Part shown: positions 11,826-22,559 of the stretch, in pieces
Position numbering within the stretch: position 1 is the stretch's first letter
Layout of the letters: each line of letters starts with the position of its first letter
Assembly (NCBI GenBank): GCA_021442155.1
Contig: CM038232.1
Coordinates: forward strand, 60,109,436 to 60,173,435
Direction: 5' to 3'
Length of the DNA stretch: 64,000 nt
Origin: Cymbidium sinense
Lineage: Eukaryota > Streptophyta > Magnoliopsida > Asparagales > Orchidaceae
Translations under genes and position numbers: made by a program
The notes under the pieces: generated by a model
What the model saw: the letters and a program-made list of their open reading frames with translations, nothing else
Told to the model about the DNA's origin: nothing
Database searches by the model: none

Positions 11826-13640
11826 GATCCATTATTTAGCATACCCAAATTTGCTAAATGAAGGTCCTCTTTTCAAAATCAAAACAAAATACATTTGGAT
11901 TTCTTTAGCATACCTAAATTTGCTAAGAATCTTCTTTTTAAAAATCATCAAAAACAAAACACATTTGGATCCTTTATTTAGCATACCTAAATTTACTAAG
12001 CAAAGAATCCTTTTTTCCAAAAATCAAAACAAAACATATTTAGATTTCTTTAGCATACCTAAATTTGTTAAGAATCCTCTTTTTAAAAATCATTGAAAAC
12101 AAAATACATTTGATTCTTTATTTAGAATATCTAAATTTGCTAAGTAAAGAATCCTCTTTTCCAAAAATGAAAAGAAAGCACATTTGGATTTCTTTAGCAT
12201 ACCTAAATTTGCTAAAAATTCTCTTTTCAAAAATCATCAAAAACAAAACACATTTGGATCCTTTATTTAGCATCCCTAAATTTGCTAAGTAAAGAATCTT
12301 CTTTTCCAAAAATCAAAATAAAACACATTTAGATTTATTTAGTATACTTAAATTTGCTAAGAATTCTCTTTTAAAAACTCAAAACAAAACACATTTATAT
12401 TTCTTTGGCATACCTAAATTTGCTAAGAATCCTCTTTTAAAAAATCATCAAAGTATATATCAAAATACACATGGATCCTTTATTTAGCATATGTAAATTT
12501 GCTAAGTAAAGAATCCTCTTTTCCAAAAATCAAAACAAAAAACATTTGGATTTCTTTAGCATACCTATATTTGCTAAGAATCCTCTTTTCAAATATCATA
12601 AGAAAAAGTCAAAACACACATGGATCCTTTATTTAGCATACCTAAATTTCTAAGTAAAGAATCTTCTTTTCCAAAAATTAAAACAAAACACATTTGGATT
12701 TCTTTAGCATAACTAAATTTTCTAAGAATCCTCTTTTCAAAAATCATCAAAAAAAATTAGAACACACATGGATCCTTTATTTAGCATACCTAAATTTGCT
12801 AAGTGAAGAATCCTCTTTTCCAAAAATCAAAACAAAACACATTTGGATTTCTTTAGCATACCTAAATTTGTTAAGAATCCGCTTTTCAAAAATCATTTAA
12901 AAAAAATCAAAACACACATGGATCCTTTATTTAGCATTCCTAAATTTGCTAAGTAAAGAATCTTCTTTTCCAAAAATCAAAACAAAACACATTTGTATTT
13001 CTTTAGGATACCTAAATTTGCTAAGAATCCTCTTTTCAAAAATCATCAAAAACAAAACACATTTGGATCCTTTATTTAGCATACCTAAATTTGCTAAATA
13101 AAGAATCCTCTTTTCCAAAAATCAAAACAAAACCCATTTGGATTTCCTTAGCATACCTAAATTTGCTAAGAATCCTCTTTTCAAATCATCAAAAATCAAA
13201 ACACATTTGGATTTCTTTCATTTAGCATACCTAAATTTGCTAAGTAAAGAATTCCCTTTTCAAAAATCATCAAAAACAAAAAAAAATGGATCCTTTATTG
13301 AGCATACCTAAATTTGTTAAGTAAAGATTCTCTTTTCAAAATCACAAAACACAAAACACATTAGGATTCTTTATTTATCATACACAAATTTGCTAAGTAA
13401 AGATGCCCTTTTAAAAAAAATAACTAAATATTTGGATTCTTCATTTAGCATACCCAAATTTGCTAAGTAAAGATTCCATTTTCAAATTTTCACATAATTC
13501 ACAAATAAGCAAACAAAAGAAGAAAATTATTTGCAAACACCACTTAGCATAACCAAATTTGCTAAGTAAATTCTAAATTCACAAATCCAACCAAAATCAA
13601 TTGACCCTTTACTTTAACATACTCAAATTTGTTAAATGAA
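11825..13640 (+). repeat. Leader tandem array 2, about 72-bp hairpin-bearing units
   Basis: About 24 copies of a 70 to 75-bp unit, each with the core TTAGCATACCTAAATT followed by TGCTAAG. The flanks alternate between a GGATCCTTTATT type and a GGATTTCTT type, so the array is in part a dimer repeat of about 145 bp. Units become more diverged and irregular after 13,240. Within each core TTAGCA and TGCTAA are complementary, giving a six-base stem with a 10-base loop. Open frames on both strands are repeat-derived. Confidence 0.9.
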
Positions 13641-14370
13641 GGGTCCTCAAAACACAAAGAATCAAATTCAAATATGAACCTATGGAAGCATCAATCTCCA
13701 AAAATATTTGAACCTATTTTTCAATATACACAAATTAGTTGAAAATAGATTTTAAATTCAAAAATCTTCTTTCTAATCAATTAAAAATCTGTTTCTAAAA
13801 TCAAAGAGCCCCACTTAACATATCCAAATTATTGAGTGTGGGTTCAAAATTCTAAAAACAAATTAAAGCAAAAATCTGATTCGGGGTTGCTTTCCAACAT
13901 TGTTGACTTTCAGTCAGTTTTAGTCAGCTTTAGTTCAATTTAGTTCAATTTAATGGAAACCCTGAAGTACATGTTTACTTTTTCTTTTGGGATGGATTTG
14001 GCCTTAAATCGGGCCAGCCTCCCACAGTCTGACTTCACCCACCTCATTCATTTTGGTTGAGATTTTGAGGAGGCTAGTATCACTTGTGAGGGGACCACCC
14101 TCATAACATTCAGCAGGAGTGTGGTGATTGGGTAGAAGCCGGTCATCCAAGTTGAGTTGCCATCTGACTGCCGATCATCCAAGTTGAGATCCGACTCGAG
14201 CCTCTCATCGAAGAGGAAGGTTATGGAAGTTCCGTAGCAAAGCCAGGCCAATGCCCTGGTTTTTTTCTAGTGACTACAGAGTGAGTACCTACCAGGGGAT
14301 TTATCTCAACTCAAGTTGTTAGACAATTCCTATAAGGAGTTCTGCTAACACTTCCCTAAAGATAGGATGC
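13640..14370 (+). other. Leader before gag, with a 32-bp duplication
   Basis: No convincing coding region. A short direct repeat is present: GTCATCCAAGTTGAG at 14,142 and ATCATCCAAGTTGAG at 14,174, period 32. The base composition becomes richer in G here than in the arrays, as gag is approached. Confidence 0.5.
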
Positions 14371-16325
14371 CTGCTTAGAAAAAGGGGCCACTCGTTGGCT
14401 TCTTCCAAGGGGAAGGCTACCCTATCTTCAGGGATAGTCTCTCCCACCTACAAGGTTTGGGTCTAGTTCTAATGCTACCCCTCCTAGCTGGACTTAGAGT
14501 AGTAATCGGTGTTGCAAGATCAAGTGACATCATGATCACATAGCCAGGGAGTTAGAGGCAGTTTCCCAATCTATAATAGAGGATTTACCTAGGATAGTGT
14601 CTCCTCTCATCACAGAGAATAAGTTTCACCCCCTCTCTGGATTCAATGGAGAGGAAGATAATAGGAGGATCTCAGCCTCACCTCCACCTGCAGTACAGTT
14701 CGAAGCTCCTACTAGAGAGAGGAAAAGGTCATGTTCCAGCCTTAGATCAATTTTGTGCCGAGTTGGCGGAGCTTATGGACGATCGAGTTTGGGGCTTAGT
14801 TTGATTTACATTATGTTATCCCTCACAATGTGGGCAAACACATTAGATAGGAGAGGGCCAAGGAGGCTCAGCTATCAGTACAGATTACTAGCAGGGAGAG
14901 ACATAGGTATGCTTGACAATCATCATCCTCAGCCCTCGGGGACTTTGCCAATCGGCACACTACCCGTGCTGATCGTACTGATAGTATTTTAATGATGGGT
15001 ACTACCCACCATAGGAGAGGAGCTCCTACTGAGAGAGAGTGGTGCCTCCACCACACCTTTAAAATAGATAAGATGGAAAAGAGGCTTGAAGACTTTCTAG
15101 CACTAATTTAGCACTTTAGAACCAAACCCCAACAGTGCATCCTACTATTGCATAAACAGGTTAACCTAAGTTGTTGCATGTCTTGGATCAAGCCAAGACT
15201 TCACCTCCAATAGAGTAGAGTAACAGCAACTTGTATAGGAAGGTAGTGGATAGTACCTCTGTATAAGAAAAGGACATTAAACTCATGGTTGAGCAGTAGG
15301 TGAGAGAAGCATTACGAGAAAGGGTCATCGGTTCAAAGTTAGACCCTAGGGTTTTTGCCACCTTCTTTCAAGAGCTTGAGTAGAACCCATGGCGGCCATA
15401 ACTATTCAATGGTAGTATGCTCTTTTATTCTATCTTTTTGTTAGTAGCTTAGTAGGCATAGTCTTCAATTGGTATGCTAAACTTCCCAATAATTCAGTGA
15501 AGACTGTTGCTGAGTTGGAGCAACTCTTTATTAAGAGGTTTGTTGGAGCTCAACCAAGGGTGACTATAGGCAATCTCGTTCTGGCTAAATAATACCCTGG
15601 TGAGTCACTCGTTGATTAAATTCTCAGATGACATAATTTGAGTATGAAATGTGAACCGCAGTTGTCTTAACAACACACCATTAAATTTCTACTAAAGAAT
15701 ATTCATGGCGTAGTCGCCTTCATGCTCAATAGTTTTATTATCAAGACATTTGAGAAACTAATGAATAAAGTGGCTAGCTTATAAGGAGAAGCTAAATAGT
15801 TGTCTTTTCTGGATCAATCAACAAAACCAAAGAAAACTTATGGAAGAAGAAGGTAAGCTGTTGGATAAGGGGAAAGCTAGCTTGAGTTTGAGAGACCTCC
15901 ATATATCACTTTCACATCCTCTACCACCATCGAGGCCATCCTACACCACAGCCTCCATGGCCTTTGCCTCTCCTCCTCATACCCCGCAACACACATAGCT
16001 ACCATCCACCTTCTCTTTTGGATAAACTAAACAAACCTTATTCATTTAGAGGGAGGTAATCAAGAAAATCTTTAAGAATCTCTTAAAGAAGCTGATTACA
16101 CAATTAGAAGAAGTGGGCAAAAGCAATGATCTTAACTTTTGCCCCTACCACATGCTAGGCCATATTTTGGAGGATTTCTTTACATTCAAGGGCTGGCTTG
16201 AGCATAGCTACAAGACAGACACCATAATTATCCCAAAGGAATACCTTGTGGAACAACCATCCAATTTTATTAGGGTAATCCTTGGGGATACCTACGATCC
16301 TCTTAAAACTAAAGAAGGTTAGGAT
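14370..16325 (+). pseudogene. Tat/Ogre-like gag remnant
   Basis: Three-frame reading gives gag-like fragments in order. Near 14,600-14,680 is ENKFHPLSGFNGEEDN. Around 15,465-15,600 is WYAKLPNNSVKTVAELEQLF and then KRFVGAQPRV, which fits the retrotransposon gag core (PF03732 family) with its aromatic start and F-x-x-x-F pattern. An open frame at 16,113-16,322 has FCPYHMLGHILEDFFTFKGW, like the degenerate C-x2-H-x3-GH-x4-C segment that closes Tat-type gag. Many in-frame stops occur, for example four between 15,588 and 15,670. Gag would form the particle; this copy cannot. Its place after the PBS and leader and before protease is the standard order. Confidence 0.65.
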
Positions 16326-16900
16326 CTCTCCTTATCTCGAACCTCTTAAAAGATTGTGTCAAAAATCAAAATACTTTCCTTGCAGGTGCCTGAGGTAGCT
16401 CGAACCTCCAACATCAAGGACAGTTTGCAAGTTGCCAAAGATAACTTGGGAAAGGAGCTCATGGTAGTAGCCCACACTAGCTGGGATAGCCAAAGCAACC
16501 ACCAGCCTGCCTCCAGTTGCACTACATCAGCACTTCTACTTCAACTAGCTCTTCTTCTAATAGACATCTTATATCAGAGGATGAGGGCATCAAATCCCTC
16601 ACCCCACTTACTTTACTTTATTTCTACTATGTACCTCCTTCAAAATCTAAGAAATCAAGGAATAAAGCTAGTTTGAATTATATCTATGTCACTTCTGATG
16701 GGTTGTCTAATTCTACTCTTATTGAAAATCTTTAAGTCTAAATAATAATTATAACAACTCCAATCTTCCTCTTTCTAATTCAGAGTTAGACTTTCCTTCT
16801 CTAAATACTACGGGTTCACCTTTTGAGATAGACTTGGAATCATCTGATTTCGAGGGTCATATAGGAGAAGCTGTAGGTGAGCCTGATGAGCAAGTAGAAT
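16325..16900 (+). other. Gag-protease linker, degraded
   Basis: Overlapping open frames (16,356-16,676 and 16,517-16,735) are Ser/Thr-rich and match no domain I know. Some plant gypsy elements have a low-complexity linker here, which fits the position. Confidence 0.4.
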
Positions 16901-17921
16901 CTTTCACTAAATTGCCATAAGAGATCACCAAAGTCAACCTCCGTAGTGGCAAAGTTCTACCTTCTAAGGAAGCACTCAAGATAAAGGGAAACAAGTCATT
17001 GGTTTGAGATGATCCCCCCATAGGATGCTCCACCCTTGGATATGCTTGGAGGATCTAATCAAAGTGGATTACAAAGTCCTCTCTCTCCTAAGAAAGTTAT
17101 CATCTAAGTTAAGCATATATGATGCCCTTATCTTATCTAAAGAGAAGAGGGAATCATTAATCAAGGTCCTTCTTGATCTAGAGATATGCTTAGCTCTACT
17201 GACTACTATTAAAGAGGAGGAACATTATTCCAAAGAATCCTAAGGAGTCACTTTCACAGATGAAGATATTCTACTGGGGGACATGGAGCACAATTGTCCC
17301 CTTTATATTACAGTGTACATAGATAGATTCAGACTCTCCAGGGTTCTTGTCAATCTAGGTACATCAGTGAACATTATGAGTCTAAAGACCCTTACCTATT
17401 TGAGGATCAACATCTCCACACTCCGAGGAGATCGAATGATATTGAGAGGATTCAATGAGCAAGGAAAGAGGGCTTTAGGTTCCACAATGTTACATTTGAA
17501 AATAGGTGACTGGAAGACTGAAGCCAATTTCTATATCATTGATTCAAATACTTCATTCACCGCTTTGCTTGGTAGGCCTAGGATATATCAAAACAAGATA
17601 ATTCCATCCTCCCTTCATCAGTGCATCAAGTTTAGCAGGGATGGAATTGAATATTTTGTCAAAGGAGATGAAAAACCATTTTCAGTTAGAAAGGTTGAGA
17701 TGTATGAAGATGTGACTTACTATATTCCTCAAAATACCTTTTCTCATGAACTTGGTCAAAATTCAAATGCAAAAGAAAAAGAAAAAGAAAAAGAAAAGAA
17801 AAATGAAAGTTCAAGTGAACGAGAAAAGGACATTAAGGAAGAAGTAGAGTCGCATGTCACATTCCACCCACAAAATTCCATCATATGGACATATGGGTAC
17901 AATGACTCGACCTCCACCTGA
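16900..17921 (+). pseudogene. Tat-like aspartic protease remnant
   Basis: The region opens with NLRSGKVLPSKE (from about 16,938), a familiar lead-in to protease in Athila/Tat-lineage elements. The open frame 17,283-17,921 (212 codons) carries a retropepsin fold: RVLVNLGTSVNIM where a DTGS/DGGS-type triad is expected, then MILRGFNEQG, LHLKIGDW, and FTALLGRPRI close to the usual LLGRPW motif. The catalytic Asp codon is AAT (Asn) at 17,352-17,354. The C-terminal part (17,769-17,850) is a Lys/Glu run. The ATG at 17,283 is not a real start, because homologous sequence continues upstream across a stop near 17,241. A retropepsin would process the polyprotein; this one should be dead. Confidence 0.75.
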
Positions 17922-18520
17922 GGTAGAGCAGAGGTTCAGGTGGAAGACCCCTTGGTTGGCTACCAGCCAATAGGGGTTATGTTCCAATTCATAGAAGTAG
18001 CCCCACTATTCACATAGACTTGAAATCCAACTCAGAGGATGAGTCTAGTTTGATTAGAATGCCAACTAACCCCTCTTAACAGGTTTCATTAGAGGTGACA
18101 CTTGAGCCAGACAGCGATGAAGACCAGGCCTCTAAGTAAAGCACGAATGTATTCGAATCAAGTTTATGTGAAACTATCAGGCAAAAGTTAGGAATTTTAG
18201 CTCTAACCTCACTTTCCTCTTAAAAAGTTGAAGATTTAATAGTTAAGGAAGCCCCTTAGTCTTCCAAGGATGTCAAGCCGAAGAGATTCCTATTATGATC
18301 ATCATCCTCAAGTCCAAAAACTGATGTAGGACTTGAGGATAATTCATATAAAGAATTAATGGAATTACCTTTTGATTGGTACTCACGTTGTGTTCCTAAT
18401 CTTGGAAAGAAGGGTTTGATTCCTTATACATGATCTAAGCACAGGTCAGAGTACTTTGAGAAGTTATGGAACAATAGAGGAAAAAATGCATAATCAAGAT
18501 CAGGACTAAGATTCGGTATA
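17922..18520 (+). other. Degraded protease-RT linker
   Basis: Multi-stop sequence with scattered acidic coding-like fragments (for example SNSEDESSLIRMPT near 18,020). No domain is recognised; the position fits the pol linker. Confidence 0.4.
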
Positions 18521-19690
18521 GTGGGTCTAGTCGATGATGATGATTACTACTTAGTTGTCACCAATCTTCTGAATTTTAATAGGTTTTTCAACCACACTAG
18601 CTCTCATGAGGATGTGTGTTTAGAAACATCAAATGATCTAGATGACCTCCAAATCAAAGATGCACCACCAAAATTTGTAGAGGAGATCCATTCAATAATT
18701 GACAAGCTTAAAGAAATCAACCTCATGATAGAAGAAAATCCATTCCTGACATACATCAATTTATTGTTGAATGAAGAAGAAACCAATGACTTAGTTAGGC
18801 TATTGATTGAGTTTAAGGACTACTATGCATGGAGCTATGAAGAGATTCTAGATTATCTTCGATGTAGCGTCCACAAACTAATAAAATGACCCTACGCTAA
18901 CCCCATCAAGCAAGCATGCAATTAGAAATCAAACAGGTCATTTTGAAGTCAAGAAACTTATCAATGGTTTCATCAGGAAGAAAAATACACTTGGTTAGTA
19001 TCATCCATTAAGAAGAAGAATGGCCAAATTCACATATACGTCGATTTAGGACTTAAACATGCATGTCCTAAGAATTCTTTTCTCTTATACCGTTAATGGT
19101 GGACATGTCATCTCATGTATTCTCCTTTATGGATGGGTCATGCATCAAGATGGCCCCAAGGATGAAAGAAACACTGCTTTTTGAACCTCGATCAAAATCT
19201 ATTGTTATAAGGTCATACCTTTCGGCCTTCAAAATACTGGTGCTACATACCAATGGATCATGACTCTGATGTTCAACGAACTCATTCGTCACCAAGTTGA
19301 GTGCTATGTTGATGATCTAGTAGTCAAGAGTAAAGAAAAGGAAGACCACATCTTTGACTTGAGAGTAGTTTTCAAGCGATTAAAATAATATAACCTCAAA
19401 ATGAATCCCCTGAAGTGTGCATTCGGAGTAGCTTCAGGAAAATTCCTTGGGTTTGTTGTCTGACACTGGGGAATAGAAATAGATCTAGAAAAGATCAAAG
19501 CTATCTTAGAAATGCTACCACCTAAAAGTTGAACTCAACTAAGATCTTTCTAAGGGTAGTTGGCATATCTAAGATGCTTTATCTCCAATCTATCAGAAAT
19601 ATGCAAGCCATTATCAACAGTTATCAAAAAGGACACCAAGTTTAAGTGGGATGACAAGTGTCAGCATTCCTTTGAAGATATCAAGTAGTA
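18521..19690 (+). pseudogene. Tat-like reverse transcriptase with N-terminal linker
   Basis: The open frame 18,521-18,889 includes APPKFVEEIHSIIDKLKEIN and EFKDYYAWSYEEI; the second is like the DVFAWSYEDMPG lead-in found just before RT in Tat elements. RT motifs follow across frame breaks: SIKKKNGQIHIYVDL, a decayed NSFLLYR-like segment, YKVIPFGLQNTGATYQ, then ECYVDDLVVKSKEKEDH with YVDD at 19,305-19,316. After that come KMNPLKCAFGVASGKFLGFVV and LAYLRCFISNL. Stops in the 19,305 frame lie at 19,386, 19,461, 19,530, 19,551, 19,557 and 19,686. The enzyme would copy element RNA; the YVDD aspartates are kept but the frame is broken. Confidence 0.85.
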
Positions 19691-20010
19691 TTTGGTGAAG
19701 CCACTAGTTCTAGCAGCCCCTATCTCGGGCAGGCCACTCATCCTCTATACTACTGCTTTGGATGACTCCCTTGATGTTTTATTGGCCCAAACTAATGACA
19801 AAGGGAAGGAGAGTGCTCTCTACTGCCTCAGCCGTGATCTGATCCCTGCTGAAGTGAACTACCTACCTATTGAAAAATAATGCCTAGCTTTGATCTTTGC
19901 ATCCCAAAAGCTACGACACTATAAGTTTTCTCATAAGGTGAACTTGATTTCAAGAACCAATCCACTGTAGTATCTCATGATAGGGTGAACACTATCTGGA
20001 TATTTGGCAT
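19690..20010 (+). pseudogene. RNase H domain of Tat-like pol
   Basis: In the same frame as the YVDD box, SGRPLILYTTALDDSLDVLL is followed by ESALYCLSRDLIPAEVNYLP, the standard gypsy RNase H start and YxSRxLxxxExNYxxxEK block. Next come CLALIFASQKLRHY and the NPLQYLM segment. Stops at 19,878 and 19,986 break it. The domain would remove RNA from the RNA:DNA hybrid. Confidence 0.85.
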
Positions 20011-20790
20011 GTTGGCCCATGATTCTCTTACAGTTTGATATCACATTCGTACCCTTCCATGCAGTGAAAGGACAAGCACTAGCGGATTTCTTAGTAGCAC
20101 ACCCACTGCCTGCTGATTCCTCACTTAGTGATGATCTCCCTGATGAACAAATCATGAACTTAGGGGAGGTTGACAACTGCCATTGGAAGATGTATTTTGA
20201 TGGTGTGGATTCCTTTTAAAAAGGAGAAGAACAATGATCTACTCTTCCAGAAAAGATAAGGGTAGGAATAGTTCTCTTAACTCCAGATTGCGATGTGATG
20301 AGATTCTCATACTATCTCTCCAATCCATGCACCAACAACAAATTTGAGTATGAGGCTTTGATTATTGGTTGGGAGTAGCCATTACAGTGTGTCTTAAAAG
20401 AATCAACATCTATGGGGATTCTCAGTTGGTCATCAACCAGATTGTTGGGTCCTACAAGGTTCTAAAACCTAAGCTTCACTACCACGAGTACACCTTGAAA
20501 CTGTTGGCCCAAATCCCTGAGGTCACCATCTATAAGGTTCCTTGAGGAGAGAACATAGTAGCAGATTCTTTAGCCAAACTTGCCAAGAAATTTGCATGTC
20601 CAGAAGATGAGTTCATTTTAATAAGGGTCAAAAATAGATAAGTCTTATCCCTTATTGATGTTGAACTCATCGAGAGACTTTCTCTTGAAGGGGTGGTTGT
20701 CATTGCCAATAAATACGAGGAGCTAGATTGGAGGAAATTGTTCATAGATTACTTAGACACTGGCAAACTACCTCAAGAGAAATCACAAGC
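20010..20790 (+). pseudogene. Second (Tat-type) RNase H domain
   Basis: After LQFDITFVPFHAVKGQALAD and FLVAHPLP the reading enters a second RNase H-like domain: WKMYFDGVDS (20,184-20,213), then in a shifted frame CTNNKFEYEALIIG (about 20,328), INIYGDSQLVINQIVGSYK (about 20,402) and NIVADSLAKLAKK (about 20,555). The Asp-Glu-Asp-Asp residues at YFDG, EYEAL, GDSQ and ADSLA are all visible. A dual RNase H is a diagnostic trait of the Tat lineage (Ogre, Retand and relatives), which supports the family call. Frameshifts occur near 20,217 and 20,380. Confidence 0.8.
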
Positions 20791-21980
20791 CCATTAGATG
20801 AAACATAGAGCTCTCTCCTATGCTCTCGTGAATGACACCTTATACCGACTGTCTTTCTATTAAATGTGGTTACACTATTTGGACAAACATGAAGCCCCAT
20901 AGGATCATGATTGAGGTACATTAAGGTCTATGTGGAGCTCATCAATCTAGTTTGAAGATGAAAGCAAAGAACAAAAGACTAGGATACTACTGGCCTTCGA
21001 TGATTACAGATTGCATGGATGTATCTAGAAGATGCCATTAGTGTCAAGTACACGGTGTGGTCCTTCATAAACTACCCAAAATTCTCCACCATACATTAGC
21101 CTCATGATCATTTGAGTGTTGAGGTACAGACATTGTGGGTCCTATCGATCCTTCTTCTTCCAAGGGTCATCGGCTCATCTTAGCTGTCACCTACTACTTT
21201 TCCAAGTGGGCGGAGGCAATCCCACTCAGAGAGGTCACAACTTAGCATGTGCTCTAGGTTTTTAGGAACCATATTGTATATAGGTTCGGGGTGCCTCGAT
21301 AAATTATATCTGATAATAGTACTGCATTTAATAGCACTAAGATCAACAGCTTCGCTAGAAGACACGTATAGATTGGAGATACTCCACCATCTACTACCCC
21401 AGGGCAAATGGCCTAGCAGAAGCATTCAATAAAACTCTCATCCATATACTAAAGAAGATGCTGGTGACAATAAATGACAATGGCATGAGCAGTTAGTTGA
21501 AGCTTTATGGGCATAGCACACCACATACAGAACTCCAAGCAGATCTACCCCGTTCTCCTTGGTGTATGGGTCCGAAGCCATTCTACCCTTATAAGTTCAA
21601 ATCCCATCATTAAGGATAGTATTGGGTAGCAAGATCACTATAGAGTAGAATGCAAAATTGCGGTTAGAAGAGCTCGAAGGTTTCAAGGAGAGACGTCTAT
21701 GGGCATGCCAGAACCTCGAGCTGTACAAGGACAAAATGATTTAAGCTCACAATAAGTTGGTACACCCCATAGGTTTTCAAGTAGGAGAGCTTATTTTAGC
21801 TTTAAGGAGACCAATTATTCCCCATCAAAAGATGGGAGGCAAGTTTAAACTCACTTAGGAAGGCCCTTTTGTTATAAAGAAGGCCCACCTAGGAGGATCC
21901 TATCAACTTATTGATTTGGGAAGGCCCTTTTATTATAAAGAAGGCCCACCTAGGAGGATCCTATCAACTTATTGATTGTA
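20790..21980 (+). pseudogene. Tat-like integrase remnant
   Basis: The HHCC part is visible as H-x-GLCGAHQ (about 20,918-20,945) and CH-x-CQVHG (about 21,037). The DDE core follows with DIVGPIDPSSSKGHRLILAV (from about 21,130), YFSKWAEAIPLREV and FGVPR then IISDNSTAF (about 21,290-21,330). The C-terminal part decays but keeps the KGNTQCFQLMG-like end (about 21,975-22,010) that in Tat elements reads like ING-x-x-LKRYY. At least six in-frame stops and several shifts are present. A 61-bp tandem duplication sits at 21,858-21,979. The product would insert element DNA in the host genome. Confidence 0.8.
21858..21979 (+). repeat. 61-bp tandem duplication in integrase tail
   Basis: Two near-identical copies containing AAGGCCCTTTT, AAGAAGGCCCACCTAGGAG and GATCCTATCAACTTATTGAT start at 21,858 and 21,919. 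Only one internal base and the trailing bases differ, so the duplication is young relative to the decay around it. It adds 61 bases, not a multiple of three, and so shifts the frame. Confidence 0.95.
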
Positions 21981-22129
21981 AAGGGGAACACCCAATGCTT
22001 CCAATTAATGGGCTCTATTTAAAGAAATATTACCCATAAAAATATGTTTGAAAATAATTATTATCAAAAGAATAAGATTTTATTCAAATTCATCAAAATC
22101 TTCTCTTCATTCGAAGCGTTGTTTTCTTG

Positions 22130-22500
22130 TCTTACAAATCCACCACGATGTGTTTAGGATAAGTGTAAGACAACCCAAGAGGCATCCTATCCATCTTTCA
22201 CAACACGAACATAATCAAATACAATTCCCTGATGCTACTATAATAGGTGTGAGAGAATCCAAGAGGCATTCTATTTCAATTAGCACAACTAAGTTAGGTG
22301 TGAAAACCCAAGTGACATCCTTTCTTAGTGGGAATCTCAGTTTCCATTCATGACATGATTTCATTAATTCTCTAGAGCTACTAGAATAGGTGTGAGAGAA
22401 CCCAAGAGGCATCCTATTTCGATTAGCACAACTAAGATAGGTGTGAAATAAATCCTTTCTTGGTGAATCCATCATTCATCACCATACTCATGTTATGATA
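22130..22500 (+). repeat. 3' region repeat set 1
   Basis: Variants of AGGTGTGAGAGAA(C/T)CCAAGAGG followed by CATCCTATTTC(A/G)ATTAGCACAACTAAG recur near 22,155, 22,243, 22,295, 22,385 and 22,437. They lie right after the integrase remnant. Open frames here are repeat-derived. Confidence 0.8.
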
Positions 22501-22559
22501 GGTGTCAAGTATTCCCAACACAAACATGAACAAAAATAAACACAAGTCTTTTATCTAGG

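Noticed and set aside
11213..13118. Many open frames of 60-83 codons on both strands with similar proteins
   Set aside because: They are translations of the tandem arrays (Lys/Asn/Phe/Ile repeats) and occur in opposite strands of the same units.
11825..13640. CRISPR-like array
   Set aside because: Units are contiguous diverged repeats without unique spacers of fixed size, and the setting is a plant retrotransposon.
14597..15056. 131-codon plus-strand frame and overlapping minus frame as a separate small gene
   Set aside because: The first residues read as gag (ENKFHPLSGFNGEED), and the rest drifts out of the gag frame after a shift.
21180..21432. Open frames on both strands over the integrase core
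   Set aside because: They are in wrong frames or on the wrong strand relative to DIVGP, FSKWAEAIPL and ISDN motifs.
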